Source: Streptomyces sp. NBC_01775 (lineage in GTDB: Bacteria; Actinomycetota; Actinomycetes; Streptomycetales; Streptomycetaceae). From it: a DNA stretch of 64,000 bases. The notes below the pieces were generated by a model. It saw only the letters and a list, made by a program, of their open reading frames with translations. It was not told the DNA's origin and made no database searches. Where the stretch lies: assembly GCF_035917675.1 (NCBI RefSeq), contig NZ_CP109104.1, positions 3,906,001-3,970,000 on the forward strand, in the 5' to 3' direction. Positions 35,077 to 44,503 of this stretch are shown piece after piece. The position numbers and the translations under genes were made by a program. How positions within the stretch are numbered: position 1 is the first letter of the stretch; each line of letters starts with the position of its first letter.

Positions 35077-35748
35077 GTGGAGCGCAAGGTGCGCGTGGTG
35101 ATCGCCGAGGATTCCGTTCTGCTGCGCGAGGGGCTCACGGGCCTGCTGACGGACCGGGGGTATGACGTGGTGGCGGGCGTGGGGGACGGCGACGCGCTGG
35201 TGAAGACCGTGGGCGAGCTGGCAGCCGAGGGACAGCTTCCCGACGTGGTGGTGGCGGACGTACGGATGCCGCCGACCCACACCGACGAGGGGGTGCGCGC
35301 CGCGGTGCGGCTGCGGGCGACGCACGGAGAGCTGGGGGTCCTGGTCCTGTCGCAGTATGTGGAGGAGCAGTACGCGACCGAGCTGCTGGCCGGATCCAGC
35401 CGGGGGGTCGGCTATCTGCTGAAGGACCGGGTAGCTGATGTACGTGAATTCGTGGAGGCGGTCGCGCGCGTCGCCGACGGCGGCACGGCTCTCGACCCGG
35501 AAGTGGTCGCGCAGCTGCTCGGCCGCAGCCGTAAGCAGGATGTGCTCGCGGGGCTCACCCCGAGAGAGCGGGAGGTGCTGGGCCTGATGGCCGAGGGCCG
35601 GACGAACTCCGCGATCGCCACACAGCTCGTGGTCAGCCACGGTGCCGTCGAGAAGCATGTGAGCAACATCTTCCTGAAGCTCGGCCTCTCCCAGAGTGAC
35701 GCGGATCACCGGCGGGTGCTGGCGGTGCTCACCTACCTGAACTCCTAG
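35077..35748 (+). CDS. LuxR/NarL-family response regulator
   Basis: A 223-residue regulator. The receiver domain has the acidic pair in IAEDSVLLREG, the phosphorylation site Asp in VVVADVRMPP (near 60) and the Lys in GYLLKDR. The C-terminal LuxR helix-turn-helix is LTPREREVLGLMAEGRTNSA then HGAVEKHVSNIFLKL. It is the evident partner of the two kinases upstream. GTG 35077 is chosen because GGGGGGAA precedes it; ATG 35053 would start inside the direct repeat. Targets may include nuo and kor genes on either side, which is an inference from position. Confidence 0.92.
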   Translation: MERKVRVVIAEDSVLLREGLTGLLTDRGYDVVAGVGDGDALVKTVGELAAEGQLPDVVVADVRMPPTHTDEGVRAAVRLRATHGELGVLVLSQYVEEQYATELLAGSSRGVGYLLKDRVADVREFVEAVARVADGGTALDPEVVAQLLGRSRKQDVLAGLTPREREVLGLMAEGRTNSAIATQLVVSHGAVEKHVSNIFLKLGLSQSDADHRRVLAVLTYLNS

Positions 35749-35962
35749 CGGGACGGGTACGGCGGGCAGGCGGGGCGAACGGGCGGGCAAGGGCGGGAAA
35801 AGGGGCACTTGAGGAGCGCTCCAGGGGGTGGGCCGATCGTGGCACCGCAGGGTGTACAGGTGTCTCAGAACGCCGTCCAGCATGAGAACACCTTCGGGAA
35901 GGCAACCCTTAGCGACGTACGATGGCTGGCGAGCCGCCGCCTTGAGGGAGGTCCGATCCACC

Positions 35963-37900
35963 GTGACCAGTCAGGTCAGTAGCCCAGTCGGGCAGCAGTC
36001 CGGCCCCGAAGGGGGTCAGGGCAGCGGAGGGGACGCCGGCAGTAAAGAGGTCCGGCGCCTCGACCGGGTCATCATCCGGTTCGCCGGAGACTCCGGCGAC
36101 GGTATGCAGCTCACCGGGGACCGCTTCACATCCGAGACGGCGTCGTTCGGGAACGACCTGTCGACGCTGCCGAACTTCCCGGCCGAGATCCGCGCCCCCG
36201 CCGGGACCCTGCCGGGCGTCTCCAGCTTCCAGCTGCACTTCGCCGACCACGACATCCTCACCCCGGGTGACGCTCCGGACGTGCTGGTCGCCATGAACCC
36301 CGCCGCGCTGAAGGCGAACGTCGCGGATGTGCCGCGCGGCGCCGAGATCATCGTGAACACGGACGAGTTCACCAAGCGGGCGATGGCGAAGGTGGGCTAC
36401 GAGAACAGCCCGCTGGAGGACGGTTCGCTGGACGGCTACAGCGTGCACCAGGTGCCGCTGACGACGCTGACCGTCGAGGCGCTCAAGGAGTACGACCTGG
36501 GCCGCAAGGAGGCCGGGCGCTCCAAGAACATGTTCGCGCTGGGTCTGCTGTCGTGGATGTACCACCGGCCCACCGAGCAGACCGAGGCCTTCCTGCGGTC
36601 GAAATTCGCCAAGAAGCCGACGGTCGCCGAGGCGAACATCTCGGCGTTCCGAGCAGGCTGGAACTTCGGCGAGACGACCGAGGACTTCGCGGTCTCCTAC
36701 GAGGTCGCGCCCGCCACCACCGCCTTCCCGCCCGGGACGTACCGCAACATTTCGGGCAACCTCGCGCTGTCTTACGGACTGGTCGCCGCGTCTCAGCAGG
36801 CGGACCTGCCACTGTTCCTCGGCTCGTACCCCATCACCCCGGCCTCCGACGTGCTGCACGAGCTGAGCAAGCACAAGAACTTCGGGGTGCGCTCCTTTCA
36901 GGCCGAGGACGAGATCGCCGGCATCGGCGCCGCGCTCGGCGCGGCCTTCGGCGGCTCGCTGGCGGTCACCACGACCTCGGGCCCGGGTGTGGCGCTCAAG
37001 TCGGAGACCATCGGCCTGGCCGTCTCCCTGGAGCTGCCGCTGCTGATCATCGACATCCAGCGCGGCGGTCCCTCCACCGGATTGCCCACCAAGACCGAGC
37101 AGGCGGACCTGCTCCAGGCGATGTACGGGCGCAACGGCGAGGCACCGGTGCCGATCGTGGCGCCGGCCACCCCCGCCGACTGCTTCACCGCCGCGCTGGA
37201 CGCGGCACAGATCGCGCTGACCTACCGCACCCCGGTCTTCCTGCTGTCGGACGGCTACCTCGCCAACGGCTCCGAGCCCTGGCGGATCCCCGACGTGGGC
37301 GAGCTGCCCGACCTGCGGGTGCGCTTCGCCTCGGGGCCGAACCACGAGCTGGACGACGGTACCGAGGTCTTCTGGCCGTACAAGCGCGATCCGCACACCC
37401 TCGCCCGCCCCTGGGCGGTGCCCGGTACACCCGGTCTCGAACACCGCATCGGCGGCATCGAGAAGCAGGACGGCACCGGCAACATCTCCTACGATCCGGC
37501 CAACCACGAGTTCATGGTCCGCACCCGCCAGGGCAAGGTGGACGGCATCGAGGTGCCGGACCTGGAGGTCAGCGACCCCACCGGCGGGGCCGGGCTGCTG
37601 GTGCTGGGCTGGGGCTCCACCTACGGCCCCATCACCGCCGCCGTACGCCGTATCCGCAACGCGGGTGGCGAGATCGCGCAGGCGCACCTGCGCAACCTCA
37701 ACCCGTTCCCCCGGAATCTCGGTGAGGTGCTGCGGCGTTACGAAAAGGTGGTTGTGCCCGAGATGAACCTCGGGCAGCTCGCCACTTTGGTCCGCGCCAA
37801 GTATCTCGTCGACGCACAGTCGTATACGCAGGTCAACGGCATGCCCTTCAAGGCTGAGCAGCTCGCGACCGCACTCAAGGAGGCCATCGCAAATGGCTGA
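35963..37900 (+). CDS. korA: 2-oxoglutarate:ferredoxin oxidoreductase, alpha subunit (fused gamma-alpha)
   Basis: CoA-dependent oxidative decarboxylation of 2-oxoglutarate to succinyl-CoA with ferredoxin as acceptor. The 645 residues comprise a gamma domain (FAGDSGDGMQLTGDRF near 40, VAMNPAALKANV) fused to the alpha/pyrimidine-binding domain (GNLALSYGLVAA, SYPITPASDVLHEL, QAEDEIAGIGAALGAAFGG, TTTSGPGVALKSE). The GTG at 35963 follows GGGAGG at 11 nt. It overlaps korB by 8 nt. Actinobacterial homologues such as mycobacterial KorAB are oxygen-tolerant. Confidence 0.95.
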   Translation: MTSQVSSPVGQQSGPEGGQGSGGDAGSKEVRRLDRVIIRFAGDSGDGMQLTGDRFTSETASFGNDLSTLPNFPAEIRAPAGTLPGVSSFQLHFADHDILTPGDAPDVLVAMNPAALKANVADVPRGAEIIVNTDEFTKRAMAKVGYENSPLEDGSLDGYSVHQVPLTTLTVEALKEYDLGRKEAGRSKNMFALGLLSWMYHRPTEQTEAFLRSKFAKKPTVAEANISAFRAGWNFGETTEDFAVSYEVAPATTAFPPGTYRNISGNLALSYGLVAASQQADLPLFLGSYPITPASDVLHELSKHKNFGVRSFQAEDEIAGIGAALGAAFGGSLAVTTTSGPGVALKSETIGLAVSLELPLLIIDIQRGGPSTGLPTKTEQADLLQAMYGRNGEAPVPIVAPATPADCFTAALDAAQIALTYRTPVFLLSDGYLANGSEPWRIPDVGELPDLRVRFASGPNHELDDGTEVFWPYKRDPHTLARPWAVPGTPGLEHRIGGIEKQDGTGNISYDPANHEFMVRTRQGKVDGIEVPDLEVSDPTGGAGLLVLGWGSTYGPITAAVRRIRNAGGEIAQAHLRNLNPFPRNLGEVLRRYEKVVVPEMNLGQLATLVRAKYLVDAQSYTQVNGMPFKAEQLATALKEAIANG

Positions 37901-39017
37901 GACGTCCGCAGGTGTCGCGGAGGAGGCCCCCCGTGCCGGGGAGGCCCAGGGCGCAGCACCCGAGGCGCTTTCGCTGGTGCCCCGCGCCGAGGGCAAGCAG
38001 ACGATGAAGGACTTCAAGTCCGATCAGGAGGTCCGCTGGTGCCCCGGCTGCGGTGACTACGCCGTGCTCGCCGCCGTGCAGGGCTTCATGCCCGAGCTGG
38101 GTCTGGCGAAGGAGAACATCGTCTTCGTCTCCGGCATCGGGTGCTCCTCGCGCTTCCCGTACTACATGAACACCTACGGGATGCACTCCATCCACGGCCG
38201 CGCCCCGTCCATCGCCACGGGCCTGGCCGCCTCCCGGCGCGACCTGAGCGTGTGGGTCGTCACCGGCGACGGGGACGCGCTGTCGATCGGGGGCAACCAC
38301 CTGATCCACGCGCTGCGGCGCAATGTGAACTTGAAGATCCTGCTGTTCAACAACCGGATCTACGGCCTGACCAAGGGGCAGTACAGCCCGACGTCGGAGG
38401 CCGGAAAGATCACGAAGTCGACGCCGATGGGGTCGCTGGACTCGCCGTTCAACCCCGTCTCGCTGGCACTCGGCGCCGAGGCCAGCTTCGTGGCCCGTAC
38501 GGTCGACTCGGACCGCAAGCACCTCACCAGCGTGCTGCGCGCCGCCGCCGACCACCCGGGCACGGCGCTCGTGGAGATCTACCAGAACTGCAACATCTTC
38601 AACGACGGCGCCTTCGAGGCCCTCAAGGACAAAGAGCAAGCGCAGGAAGCCGTGATCCGGCTGGAGCACGGCGAGCCCATCCGCTTCGGCGTGCCCGCCG
38701 AGGACGGGCTCGGCGTCCACGGTGTCGTGCGGGACCGCGCCGGCGAGCTGTCCGTCGTGGATGTGCGGGACGAGGGCACGGCAGATGTGCTGGTGCACGA
38801 CGCCTCCGCCGCCTCCCCGGCCACCGCGTTCGCGCTCTCCCGCCTCGCGGACGCGGACACGCTGCACCGCACCCCGATCGGTGTGCTGCGCGATGTCCGC
38901 AGGCCCGTGTACGACACGGAGATGGCGGACCAGCTCGAACGCGCCGTCGAGCAGGGCGGCAAGGGCGACCTGTCCGCGCTGCTGCACGGCAATGACACCT
39001 GGACGGTCGTGGGCTGA
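37893..39017 (+). CDS. korB: 2-oxoglutarate:ferredoxin oxidoreductase, beta subunit (TPP and Fe-S)
   Basis: A 374-residue subunit. It has WCPGCGDYAV near residue 50 with two cluster cysteines, SGIGCSSRFPYY, the thiamine-diphosphate/Mg motif GDGDALSIGGNHLIHALRRN near 129, and IYQNCNIFNDGAF, which supplies another Cys. It forms the catalytic complex with KorA. Its ferredoxin partner is not encoded in the window. The genes are next to a nuo set lacking the NADH-binding subunits. Confidence 0.95.
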   Translation: MAETSAGVAEEAPRAGEAQGAAPEALSLVPRAEGKQTMKDFKSDQEVRWCPGCGDYAVLAAVQGFMPELGLAKENIVFVSGIGCSSRFPYYMNTYGMHSIHGRAPSIATGLAASRRDLSVWVVTGDGDALSIGGNHLIHALRRNVNLKILLFNNRIYGLTKGQYSPTSEAGKITKSTPMGSLDSPFNPVSLALGAEASFVARTVDSDRKHLTSVLRAAADHPGTALVEIYQNCNIFNDGAFEALKDKEQAQEAVIRLEHGEPIRFGVPAEDGLGVHGVVRDRAGELSVVDVRDEGTADVLVHDASAASPATAFALSRLADADTLHRTPIGVLRDVRRPVYDTEMADQLERAVEQGGKGDLSALLHGNDTWTVVG

Positions 39018-39041
39018 CCCGCCCGGACCGCACCGCCCGAG

Positions 39042-39069
39042 GGCCTGGCACCCAAAGAGGTGCCGGGCC
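39042..39069 (+). terminator. Terminator of korAB
   Basis: GGCCTGGCACC (39042-39052) and GGTGCCGGGCC (39059-39069) form an 11-bp stem with one G-U and a 6-nt loop, followed by TTTGTG. It lies 25 nt past the korB stop. Confidence 0.8.
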
Positions 39070-39078
39070 TTTGTGCTG

Positions 39079-39147
39079 CCCGCGGACCAGCTCTTGTCCC
39101 ACCCGCGGACCAGCTCTTGTCCCACCCGCGGACCAGCTCTTGTCCCG
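39079..39147. repeat. 23-bp tandem repeat, three copies, downstream of korB
   Basis: Units of CCCGCGGACCAGCTCTTGTC plus 3 nt at 39079, 39102 and 39125. They are followed by about two and a half copies of a 19-20-bp unit (CCCGGACAGCCCCCGTGCTG) up to about 39205. The repeats lie between the korAB terminator and the rarD start, with no gene. Confidence 0.9.
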
Positions 39148-39301
39148 CCCGGACAGCCCCCGTGCTGCCCGGACAGCCCCGTGCTGCCCGGACGGCCTTG
39201 TGTCGCGCGGCGGCGACAGGACCAAAACTCAAAACGGGAATGACAGAGCGCCGTCCGACCGTTACCTTCTGGGAGCCGGAAGTTGTACGGAGGGGGCACT
39301 C

Positions 39302-40321
39302 GTGAGCGCACAGACATCGAGCCGCACAGGTCTGCTGTACGGATTCGCCGCGTACGGCATGTGGGGGCTGCTCCCGCTGTACTGGCACGCGCTCGCCCAG
39401 ACCGGCGCCGGTGAGGTGCTGGCCCACCGCATGGTGTGGTCGCTGCCGACGGCGCTGGTGGTCCTGGCCCTGGTGCGCCGCTGGTCGTGGATCCCCGCCC
39501 TGCTCCGGCAGCCGAAGAAGCTGGGTCTGGTGGTGCTGGCCTCGCTGGTCATCTCCGCCAACTGGGGCCTGTTCATCTGGGCCATCAGCGAGGACCGAGT
39601 ACTGGAATCGTCCCTCGGCTACTTCATCAACCCGCTGGTCTCCATAGCCTTCGGCGTGCTGCTGCTGCGCGAGAGGCTGCGCGTCGCGCAGTGGGTGGCC
39701 GTCGGCATCGGCGCCCTCGCGGTCGTCGTGATGACCCTCGCCTACGGCAGGCTGCCGTGGCTGTCACTGTGCCTGGCGCTCAGCTTCGCGACGTACGGCC
39801 TGATCAAGAAGCGCATCAAGCTGGACGGTGTGGAGGGCTTCAGCGCCGAGACCGCCGTGCAGTTCCTGCCCGCGCTCGGCTTCCTCAGCTACCTCGGCGT
39901 GCGCGGCGAGTCCACGTTCGTCTCCGACGGTGTCGGCCACACCCTGCTCCTGGTCTTCTGCGGCGTGGCGACGGCGTTGCCGCTGATCTTCTTCGGCGGC
40001 GCGGCCGTACGCCTGCCGCTGTCCACGATCGGACTGCTCCAGTACTTGGCCCCGGCCTTCATGTTCCTGCTCGGGCTCACCGTCTTCCACGAGGAGATGC
40101 CCCCCGAGCGCTGGGCGGGCTTCGGCCTGGTGTGGGCGGCTTTGTGCCTCCTGACCTGGGACGCGCTCCGCGCCGCCGGCCAGGGCCGCGCGGCGCTGCG
40201 CGCGGCGGCCGAACGGGCGCGCGAGCTGGAGGCGGAAGAGCGGGAGACGGCGCACGAGCTGGAGCCCCAGGGGCCGCCCCAGGCCCAGGCTCAGGCTCAG
40301 CCCTCCGTTTCCACGCGGTAG
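39302..40321 (+). CDS. rarD: RarD/EamA-family permease
   Basis: A 339-residue drug/metabolite-superfamily transporter with ten predicted helices. It starts with YGFAAYGMWGLLPLYWHAL and has the RarD hallmarks HRMVWSLP near 44, ISANWGLFIWAISEDRVLESSLGYFINPL near 95, and LQYLAPAFMFLLG. The end is a charged helix plus a QAQAQAQ tail. GTG 39302 has GGAGGGGG 7 nt upstream. Homologues are annotated as chloramphenicol-sensitivity proteins, but the substrate is unknown. It overlaps the convergent oxidoreductase gene by 25 nt. Confidence 0.9.
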   Translation: MSAQTSSRTGLLYGFAAYGMWGLLPLYWHALAQTGAGEVLAHRMVWSLPTALVVLALVRRWSWIPALLRQPKKLGLVVLASLVISANWGLFIWAISEDRVLESSLGYFINPLVSIAFGVLLLRERLRVAQWVAVGIGALAVVVMTLAYGRLPWLSLCLALSFATYGLIKKRIKLDGVEGFSAETAVQFLPALGFLSYLGVRGESTFVSDGVGHTLLLVFCGVATALPLIFFGGAAVRLPLSTIGLLQYLAPAFMFLLGLTVFHEEMPPERWAGFGLVWAALCLLTWDALRAAGQGRAALRAAAERARELEAEERETAHELEPQGPPQAQAQAQPSVSTR

Positions 40322-41553
40322 CCGCTCATCACGGCCAGGCTCTCGTCCCGTACCGGCCGCGAGGTGTCGCGGTCCGGACGGTACGGCTCCAGTTCGCCGG
40401 CCACCGCACCCGAGGAGATCTCGCGCGCCGCCAGCAGACCCAGCAGCGGCGCGAGGGTCACCCCGCTGTGGGTGACGACGGTGTAGAGCCCCGGCGCCTC
40501 CGGGTGCGGGCCCACCAGCGGAAGCCCGTCCTCCGGTACGGGGCGCACGCCCACCCGCAGCCCGGCCAGCGAGCCGGTGCGCAGCGCGGGCAGCACCTCG
40601 GCGCAGTGCGCCAGCAGATCGGCCCCGGCGGGGACGGCGGTCTCCGCCGACGGGTCCAGCAGCCCGTCCACCGCCCAGGAGATCGCGCACACCCTGCCCC
40701 CCGGCGCCGGGCGCAGATCCACCCCCGGGGTGGCCAGGATCGCGCCGAGCGGCCCCTCCGGCAGCGGCACCGACTCGCCCACCAGTCCGGGTATCTGCCG
40801 CAGCGGCAGCTCTACACCCGCCATCGCCGCGATCCGCCCGGCATCCGGCCCCGCGCAGTTGACGACGTGATCCGCCTCCCAGGTGCGGCCCCGCGCGACG
40901 ACCCCCAGCACCCGGCCGCCGCCCGCTCCGGAGGCCCCGCCTTCCCCGCCCTCGCGCAGCAGCCCCGTCACCGGGGTGTCGTAGCGGATCTCGGCGCCGA
41001 GTACGGCGGCCCGGTCCAGCAGGGCGCGGGCCAGCGCCGGCGCGTCGTACCAGGCGGCGTCGTCGTGCACGACCAGTTCGTCCGCACGGCAGGAGGCCGG
41101 GTCGGCGGCGGGGGCGAGAGTGCGCAGTTCGGCGGGGTCCGCCGTACGGCACGCGTGGCCCCAGCCGGCGAGGCGCTCGGCGCGCTCGCGGATGGTGCGC
41201 CGCTCGGCGTCGGTGTGGCCCCACTGCACCAGCGGTGCCGGGTGCCGCCAGGCCTCGTGGCCCTCCAGTTCGCGGTGCAGCACGGAGCTGCGGCGGTTCA
41301 GCTCGAAGTAGGAGTACGGGGTCTTCAGGTGTGTGACGTCGATGGAGAAGGTGGCACTGGAGGTGCGCTGGGCGGGGCCCGCGGCGTCGAGCACGGTGAC
41401 GCTGACACCCGCTTCGGCCAGCCGGTGCGCGGTGGCGGCGCCGATCACTCCGGCGCCGATGACGAGGGCGCGGGGCGCGCGCGCTCCGCACGCGCGGGCT
41501 CCGGACACGGCGGCTCCGGACTCGGCAGCTCCGGACCTGGGGTCTCGGGTCAT
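40297..41553 (-). CDS. DAO-family FAD-dependent amino-acid/amine oxidoreductase
   Basis: A 418-residue flavoprotein of the D-amino-acid oxidase/DadA/sarcosine-oxidase fold. The N-terminal FAD motif ALVIGAGVIGAATAHRLAEAG lies near residue 30, and the C-terminal FAD motif region is LRVGVRPVPEDGLPLVG followed by YTVVTHSGVTLAP. It probably oxidises an amino acid or secondary amine. It is the last gene of an apparent operon with the amino-acid ABC transporter (178-nt gap, same strand), which supports uptake followed by oxidation. The start ATG 41553 lacks a strong site. Confidence 0.85.
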   Translation of the reverse strand: MTRDPRSGAAESGAAVSGARACGARAPRALVIGAGVIGAATAHRLAEAGVSVTVLDAAGPAQRTSSATFSIDVTHLKTPYSYFELNRRSSVLHRELEGHEAWRHPAPLVQWGHTDAERRTIRERAERLAGWGHACRTADPAELRTLAPAADPASCRADELVVHDDAAWYDAPALARALLDRAAVLGAEIRYDTPVTGLLREGGEGGASGAGGGRVLGVVARGRTWEADHVVNCAGPDAGRIAAMAGVELPLRQIPGLVGESVPLPEGPLGAILATPGVDLRPAPGGRVCAISWAVDGLLDPSAETAVPAGADLLAHCAEVLPALRTGSLAGLRVGVRPVPEDGLPLVGPHPEAPGLYTVVTHSGVTLAPLLGLLAAREISSGAVAGELEPYRPDRDTSRPVRDESLAVMSGYRVETEG

Positions 41554-41680
41554 GAGGGTTTCTCGTGCTTCCTGTGGTTCGTGATGAGTACGGGGAGGAG
41601 CGGGAGGTTCCGGAAGCGCGGAAGGCATGGCGGGCCCGGGAGAGACGGGGCTTCACCGGGTGGCCTTGCTCAAGGCGTCG

Positions 41681-41734
41681 CAGAACCCTGCCGCTTCACA
41701 GAGCCCTGCCGCTTCACAGGACAGGGCCGCTTCA
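41681..41734. repeat. 18-bp tandem repeat ending at the ABC ATPase stop codon
   Basis: Three units (41681-41698, 41699-41716, 41717-41734) share the core CTGCCGCTTCA or GGCCGCTTCA. The unit at 41717 ends within the stop codon of the ABC ATPase gene, so the array appears to have grown outward from the gene end. Confidence 0.85.
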
Positions 41735-42493
41735 CAGCACCTTGCTCAAGAACGCGCGGGTGCGCTCGTGCCGCGGGTCGCCCAGGACGGCCTCGGGGGT
41801 GCCGGACTCGACGACGACCCCGTCGTCCATGAAGACCAGCGAGTCCCCGACCTCGCGGGCGAAGCCCATCTCGTGGGTGACGACGACCATCGTCATGCCG
41901 TCCTCGGCGAGCGCGCGCATCACATCCAGGACCTCGCCCACCAGTTCGGGGTCGAGCGCGGAGGTGGGCTCGTCGAAGAGCATCAGCTCGGGCTCCATCG
42001 CCAGGGCACGGGCGATGGCCACCCGCTGCTGCTGGCCGCCGGACAGCTGGGAGGGGTAGCTGTCCGCCTTGTCGCCGAGCCCGACCCTGGCGAGCAGCTT
42101 CTCGCCGCGCGCCCGCGCCTTCTCCTTGGGCTCCTTCTTGACCTGGACGGGAGCCTCGGTGATGTTCTCCAGCGCGGTCATGTGCGGGAAGAGGTTGAAG
42201 CGCTGGAAGACCATGCCGATGCCCTGGCGGCGCTGGGAGACGGCCTTCTCGCTCAGCTCGTGCAGCTTGCCGTCGCGCTCCTCGTAGCCGACGAGCCGGT
42301 CGCGTACGTACAGGCGTCCCCGGTCGATGCGCTCCAGGTGGTTGACGCAGCGCAGGAAGGTGGACTTGCCGGAGCCCGAGGGGCCCACCAGGCACATGAC
42401 CTCGCCGGGATCGACGCTCAGGTCGATGCCCTGGAGCACCTGGACGGCGCCGAAGTTCTTGTGGACGGCCTCGGCCTTGATCACGGATGTCAA
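41732..42493 (-). CDS. Polar amino-acid ABC transporter, ATP-binding protein
   Basis: A 253-residue ATPase of the GlnQ/GltL group. Walker A is GPSGSGKST near residue 35, the Q-loop is [18 protein letters not shown], the signature is [15 protein letters not shown], Walker B is [14 protein letters not shown] and the switch His is [11 protein letters not shown] favour the TTG start at 42493: GGAGG lies 7 nt upstream and it overlaps the permease stop (TTGA). GTG 42484 is the alternative. Confidence 0.92.
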   Translation of the reverse strand: MTSVIKAEAVHKNFGAVQVLQGIDLSVDPGEVMCLVGPSGSGKSTFLRCVNHLERIDRGRLYVRDRLVGYEERDGKLHELSEKAVSQRRQGIGMVFQRFNLFPHMTALENITEAPVQVKKEPKEKARARGEKLLARVGLGDKADSYPSQLSGGQQQRVAIARALAMEPELMLFDEPTSALDPELVGEVLDVMRALAEDGMTMVVVTHEMGFAREVGDSLVFMDDGVVVESGTPEAVLGDPRHERTRAFLSKVL

Positions 42494-43449
42494 CGGGTCG
42501 CCTCCGTACGGTCGTTCGCGCGTGCCGCGCCCAGTCCGGCGCGCAGCCGCTGGAGCGGGGTGGGCGGCAGCGCGCGGCCGGCGCCGCGTCCGTAGCGCCG
42601 CTCCAGGTAGTACTGCCCGACGTTCAGCACCGAGGTCGCCACGAGGTACCAGAAGCAGGCGACGACCAGCAGCGGCACCTGCTGGAAGTTGCGGGAGTAG
42701 ATGCCCTGGATCGAGGTGAGCAGCTCGGGCACGGCGATGGCGAAGACCAGCGAGGTCGTCTTCAGCATCGAGATGGCCTGGTTGCCGGTGGGCGGGATGA
42801 TGATGCGCAGCGCCTGCGGCAGCACGATGCGGCGCAGGGTCTGGGCGCGCGACATCCCGAGCGCCGCGGCGGCCTCGTTCTGCCCGTCGTCGACGGAGCT
42901 GATGCCGGCGCGGACGATCTCGGCCATGTACGCGGCCTCGTGCAGGCCCAGGCCGAGGACGGCCGCCGCCATCTGGGTGATGAGGGTGTTGGTGTCCGCC
43001 TCGATGAACGTCGGGCCCCAGGGGATGCCGAGTCCGACCTTCGGCACGATCGCCGAGAGGAAATACCAGAACAGCAGCTGCACCAGCAGCGGGGTGCCGC
43101 GGAAGACCCAGATGTAGCACCAGCTGAGGTTGGCCAGGATCGGATTCGCCGACATCCGCAGTACGGCGAGGAGGACGCCGCCGACGATGCCGATGGTCAT
43201 GGCCAACGCCGTCAGCAGCAGCGTCGTGCGCAGCCCTTCCATGATCACCGGCGAGAAGAGGAACTCCCCCACCGTGCCCCACCGCATACGGGGATTGGTG
43301 ATCCAGCCCTCCAGCAGGAAGACCAGCAAGAACAGCAGCGCGAGGGCCGCGATCCGCAGCCCGGGGCGGCGCAGCGGCACGGAGCGCAGGGAGGCCGCGG
43401 GGGCCGGTCCGGCCGGGCCCGCCGGAGTGCGGGTGAGCGCGTCGGTCAT
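42490..43449 (-). CDS. Polar amino-acid ABC transporter, permease
   Basis: A 319-residue HisM/GlnP-type permease. The hallmark region is FFWYFLS-like [17 protein letters not shown], and the coupling (EAA) loop is [24 protein letters not shown]. Five to six membrane helices run from residue 30 to 285. Start ATG overlaps the binding-protein stop (ATGA). A single permease gene implies a homodimer. Confidence 0.92.
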   Translation of the reverse strand: MTDALTRTPAGPAGPAPAASLRSVPLRRPGLRIAALALLFLLVFLLEGWITNPRMRWGTVGEFLFSPVIMEGLRTTLLLTALAMTIGIVGGVLLAVLRMSANPILANLSWCYIWVFRGTPLLVQLLFWYFLSAIVPKVGLGIPWGPTFIEADTNTLITQMAAAVLGLGLHEAAYMAEIVRAGISSVDDGQNEAAAALGMSRAQTLRRIVLPQALRIIIPPTGNQAISMLKTTSLVFAIAVPELLTSIQGIYSRNFQQVPLLVVACFWYLVATSVLNVGQYYLERRYGRGAGRALPPTPLQRLRAGLGAARANDRTEATR

Positions 43450-44384
43450 GCCGCTCCCCCGTTCACCGTGGCGCGCTCCAGGGCGCCGGAGCCGATCTTC
43501 CACTGCTTGAGGATCTTCTTGTAGGTGCCGTTGTCGATGAGCTTTTGCAGGGCACCCTGAACGGCTCGTACCACGTTCCGGTCCTCCTTGTTGATCAGGA
43601 TTCCGTACGGCAGGAAGCGGTACGGCTCCCCCGCGGTGCGGAATCTGCCGTGCGACATCTCCGCCTGGTAGTTGACGGTGGGGGTGCCGCCGACGAAGGC
43701 GTCGGCGCGGCCGGTGGACAGGGCCTGGAAGCAGCCGACCGAGTCGGGGAAGACCAGCTTCTCCAGCTTCGGCCGGCCCGCCGCCGCGCACTTGGCGGCC
43801 TGCGCGCCCACGTCGTCCACCTGCGAGGTGCCCTGCTCGACGGCGACCTTGCTGCCGCACAGGCTCTTCAGCGAGCGGACGCGGTCGGCCGCCTGTTCGG
43901 CGACGAGGATGGAGCTGCTGGTCTTCATGTAGTCGACGAAGGTGACCTGGCCCTGGCGCTCCTTCTTGTCGAGCATCGCCTGGATCGCCACGTCGTAGCG
44001 GCGCGACTGGACGCCGCCGATGATGCTGTCGAAGTTCGCCTGCACCATCTTGACCTTCACGCCGAGCACCTGGCCCACCGCGCGGATGAGGTCGGGCTCG
44101 GCGCCGATGACGGTCTTGTTGTCGATGTCGAGGAGCGAGAGCGGCGGGTAGTCGTTGCCGACGGCCGAGACGAGGGCGCCCTTGTCGCGGATCTTCCCCG
44201 GGAGCAGGGCGCGCAGCTCGGGGTCGGTGCGCTGGTCCGGCACCTTGGACTTGTTGACGGTCGCGGCGCCTCCGCACCCGGTGGCGGTCAGTGTGAGGAG
44301 CCCCGCGAGCGCGAGGGGAAGAGCGGCGGCACGGGCGCGCGTGTGCGGCCTGTGCCTCCAGTGCCTCCAGTGCTTCAGGCGCAC
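43446..44384 (-). CDS. Polar amino-acid ABC transporter, lipoprotein binding protein
   Basis: A 312-residue SBP_bac_3 protein. The lipoprotein signal ends in the lipobox TATGC (Cys near residue 35) after a [10 protein letters not shown] hydrophobic core. Family features include [26 protein letters not shown], and the [11 protein letters not shown] ligand loop. GTG 44384 has AAGGAG at 5 nt, whereas the long upstream ORF extension would displace the signal peptide. It heads the operon and is divergent from the LysR gene. Confidence 0.92.
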   Translation of the reverse strand: MRLKHWRHWRHRPHTRARAAALPLALAGLLTLTATGCGGAATVNKSKVPDQRTDPELRALLPGKIRDKGALVSAVGNDYPPLSLLDIDNKTVIGAEPDLIRAVGQVLGVKVKMVQANFDSIIGGVQSRRYDVAIQAMLDKKERQGQVTFVDYMKTSSSILVAEQAADRVRSLKSLCGSKVAVEQGTSQVDDVGAQAAKCAAAGRPKLEKLVFPDSVGCFQALSTGRADAFVGGTPTVNYQAEMSHGRFRTAGEPYRFLPYGILINKEDRNVVRAVQGALQKLIDNGTYKKILKQWKIGSGALERATVNGGAA

Positions 44385-44503
44385 GGGGTCTCCTTCCGGA
44401 GGTCCTGGTTCCGATGGGGTGGACGCCCAATCTGCGGGACGCCGGGAGCCCAGGCAAGATGAGAGAGAGTGAGCCTTTTCGCACAAGGTGTTAAGTTCCG
44501 CTG

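Noticed and set aside
39060..39205. CRISPR array downstream of korB
   Set aside because: The 23-bp units are contiguous with no spacers, so this is a tandem repeat.
44385..44503. A riboswitch upstream of the amino-acid ABC transporter
   Set aside because: The gap is short and I recognise no conserved aptamer. A LysR gene is divergent and explains regulation.
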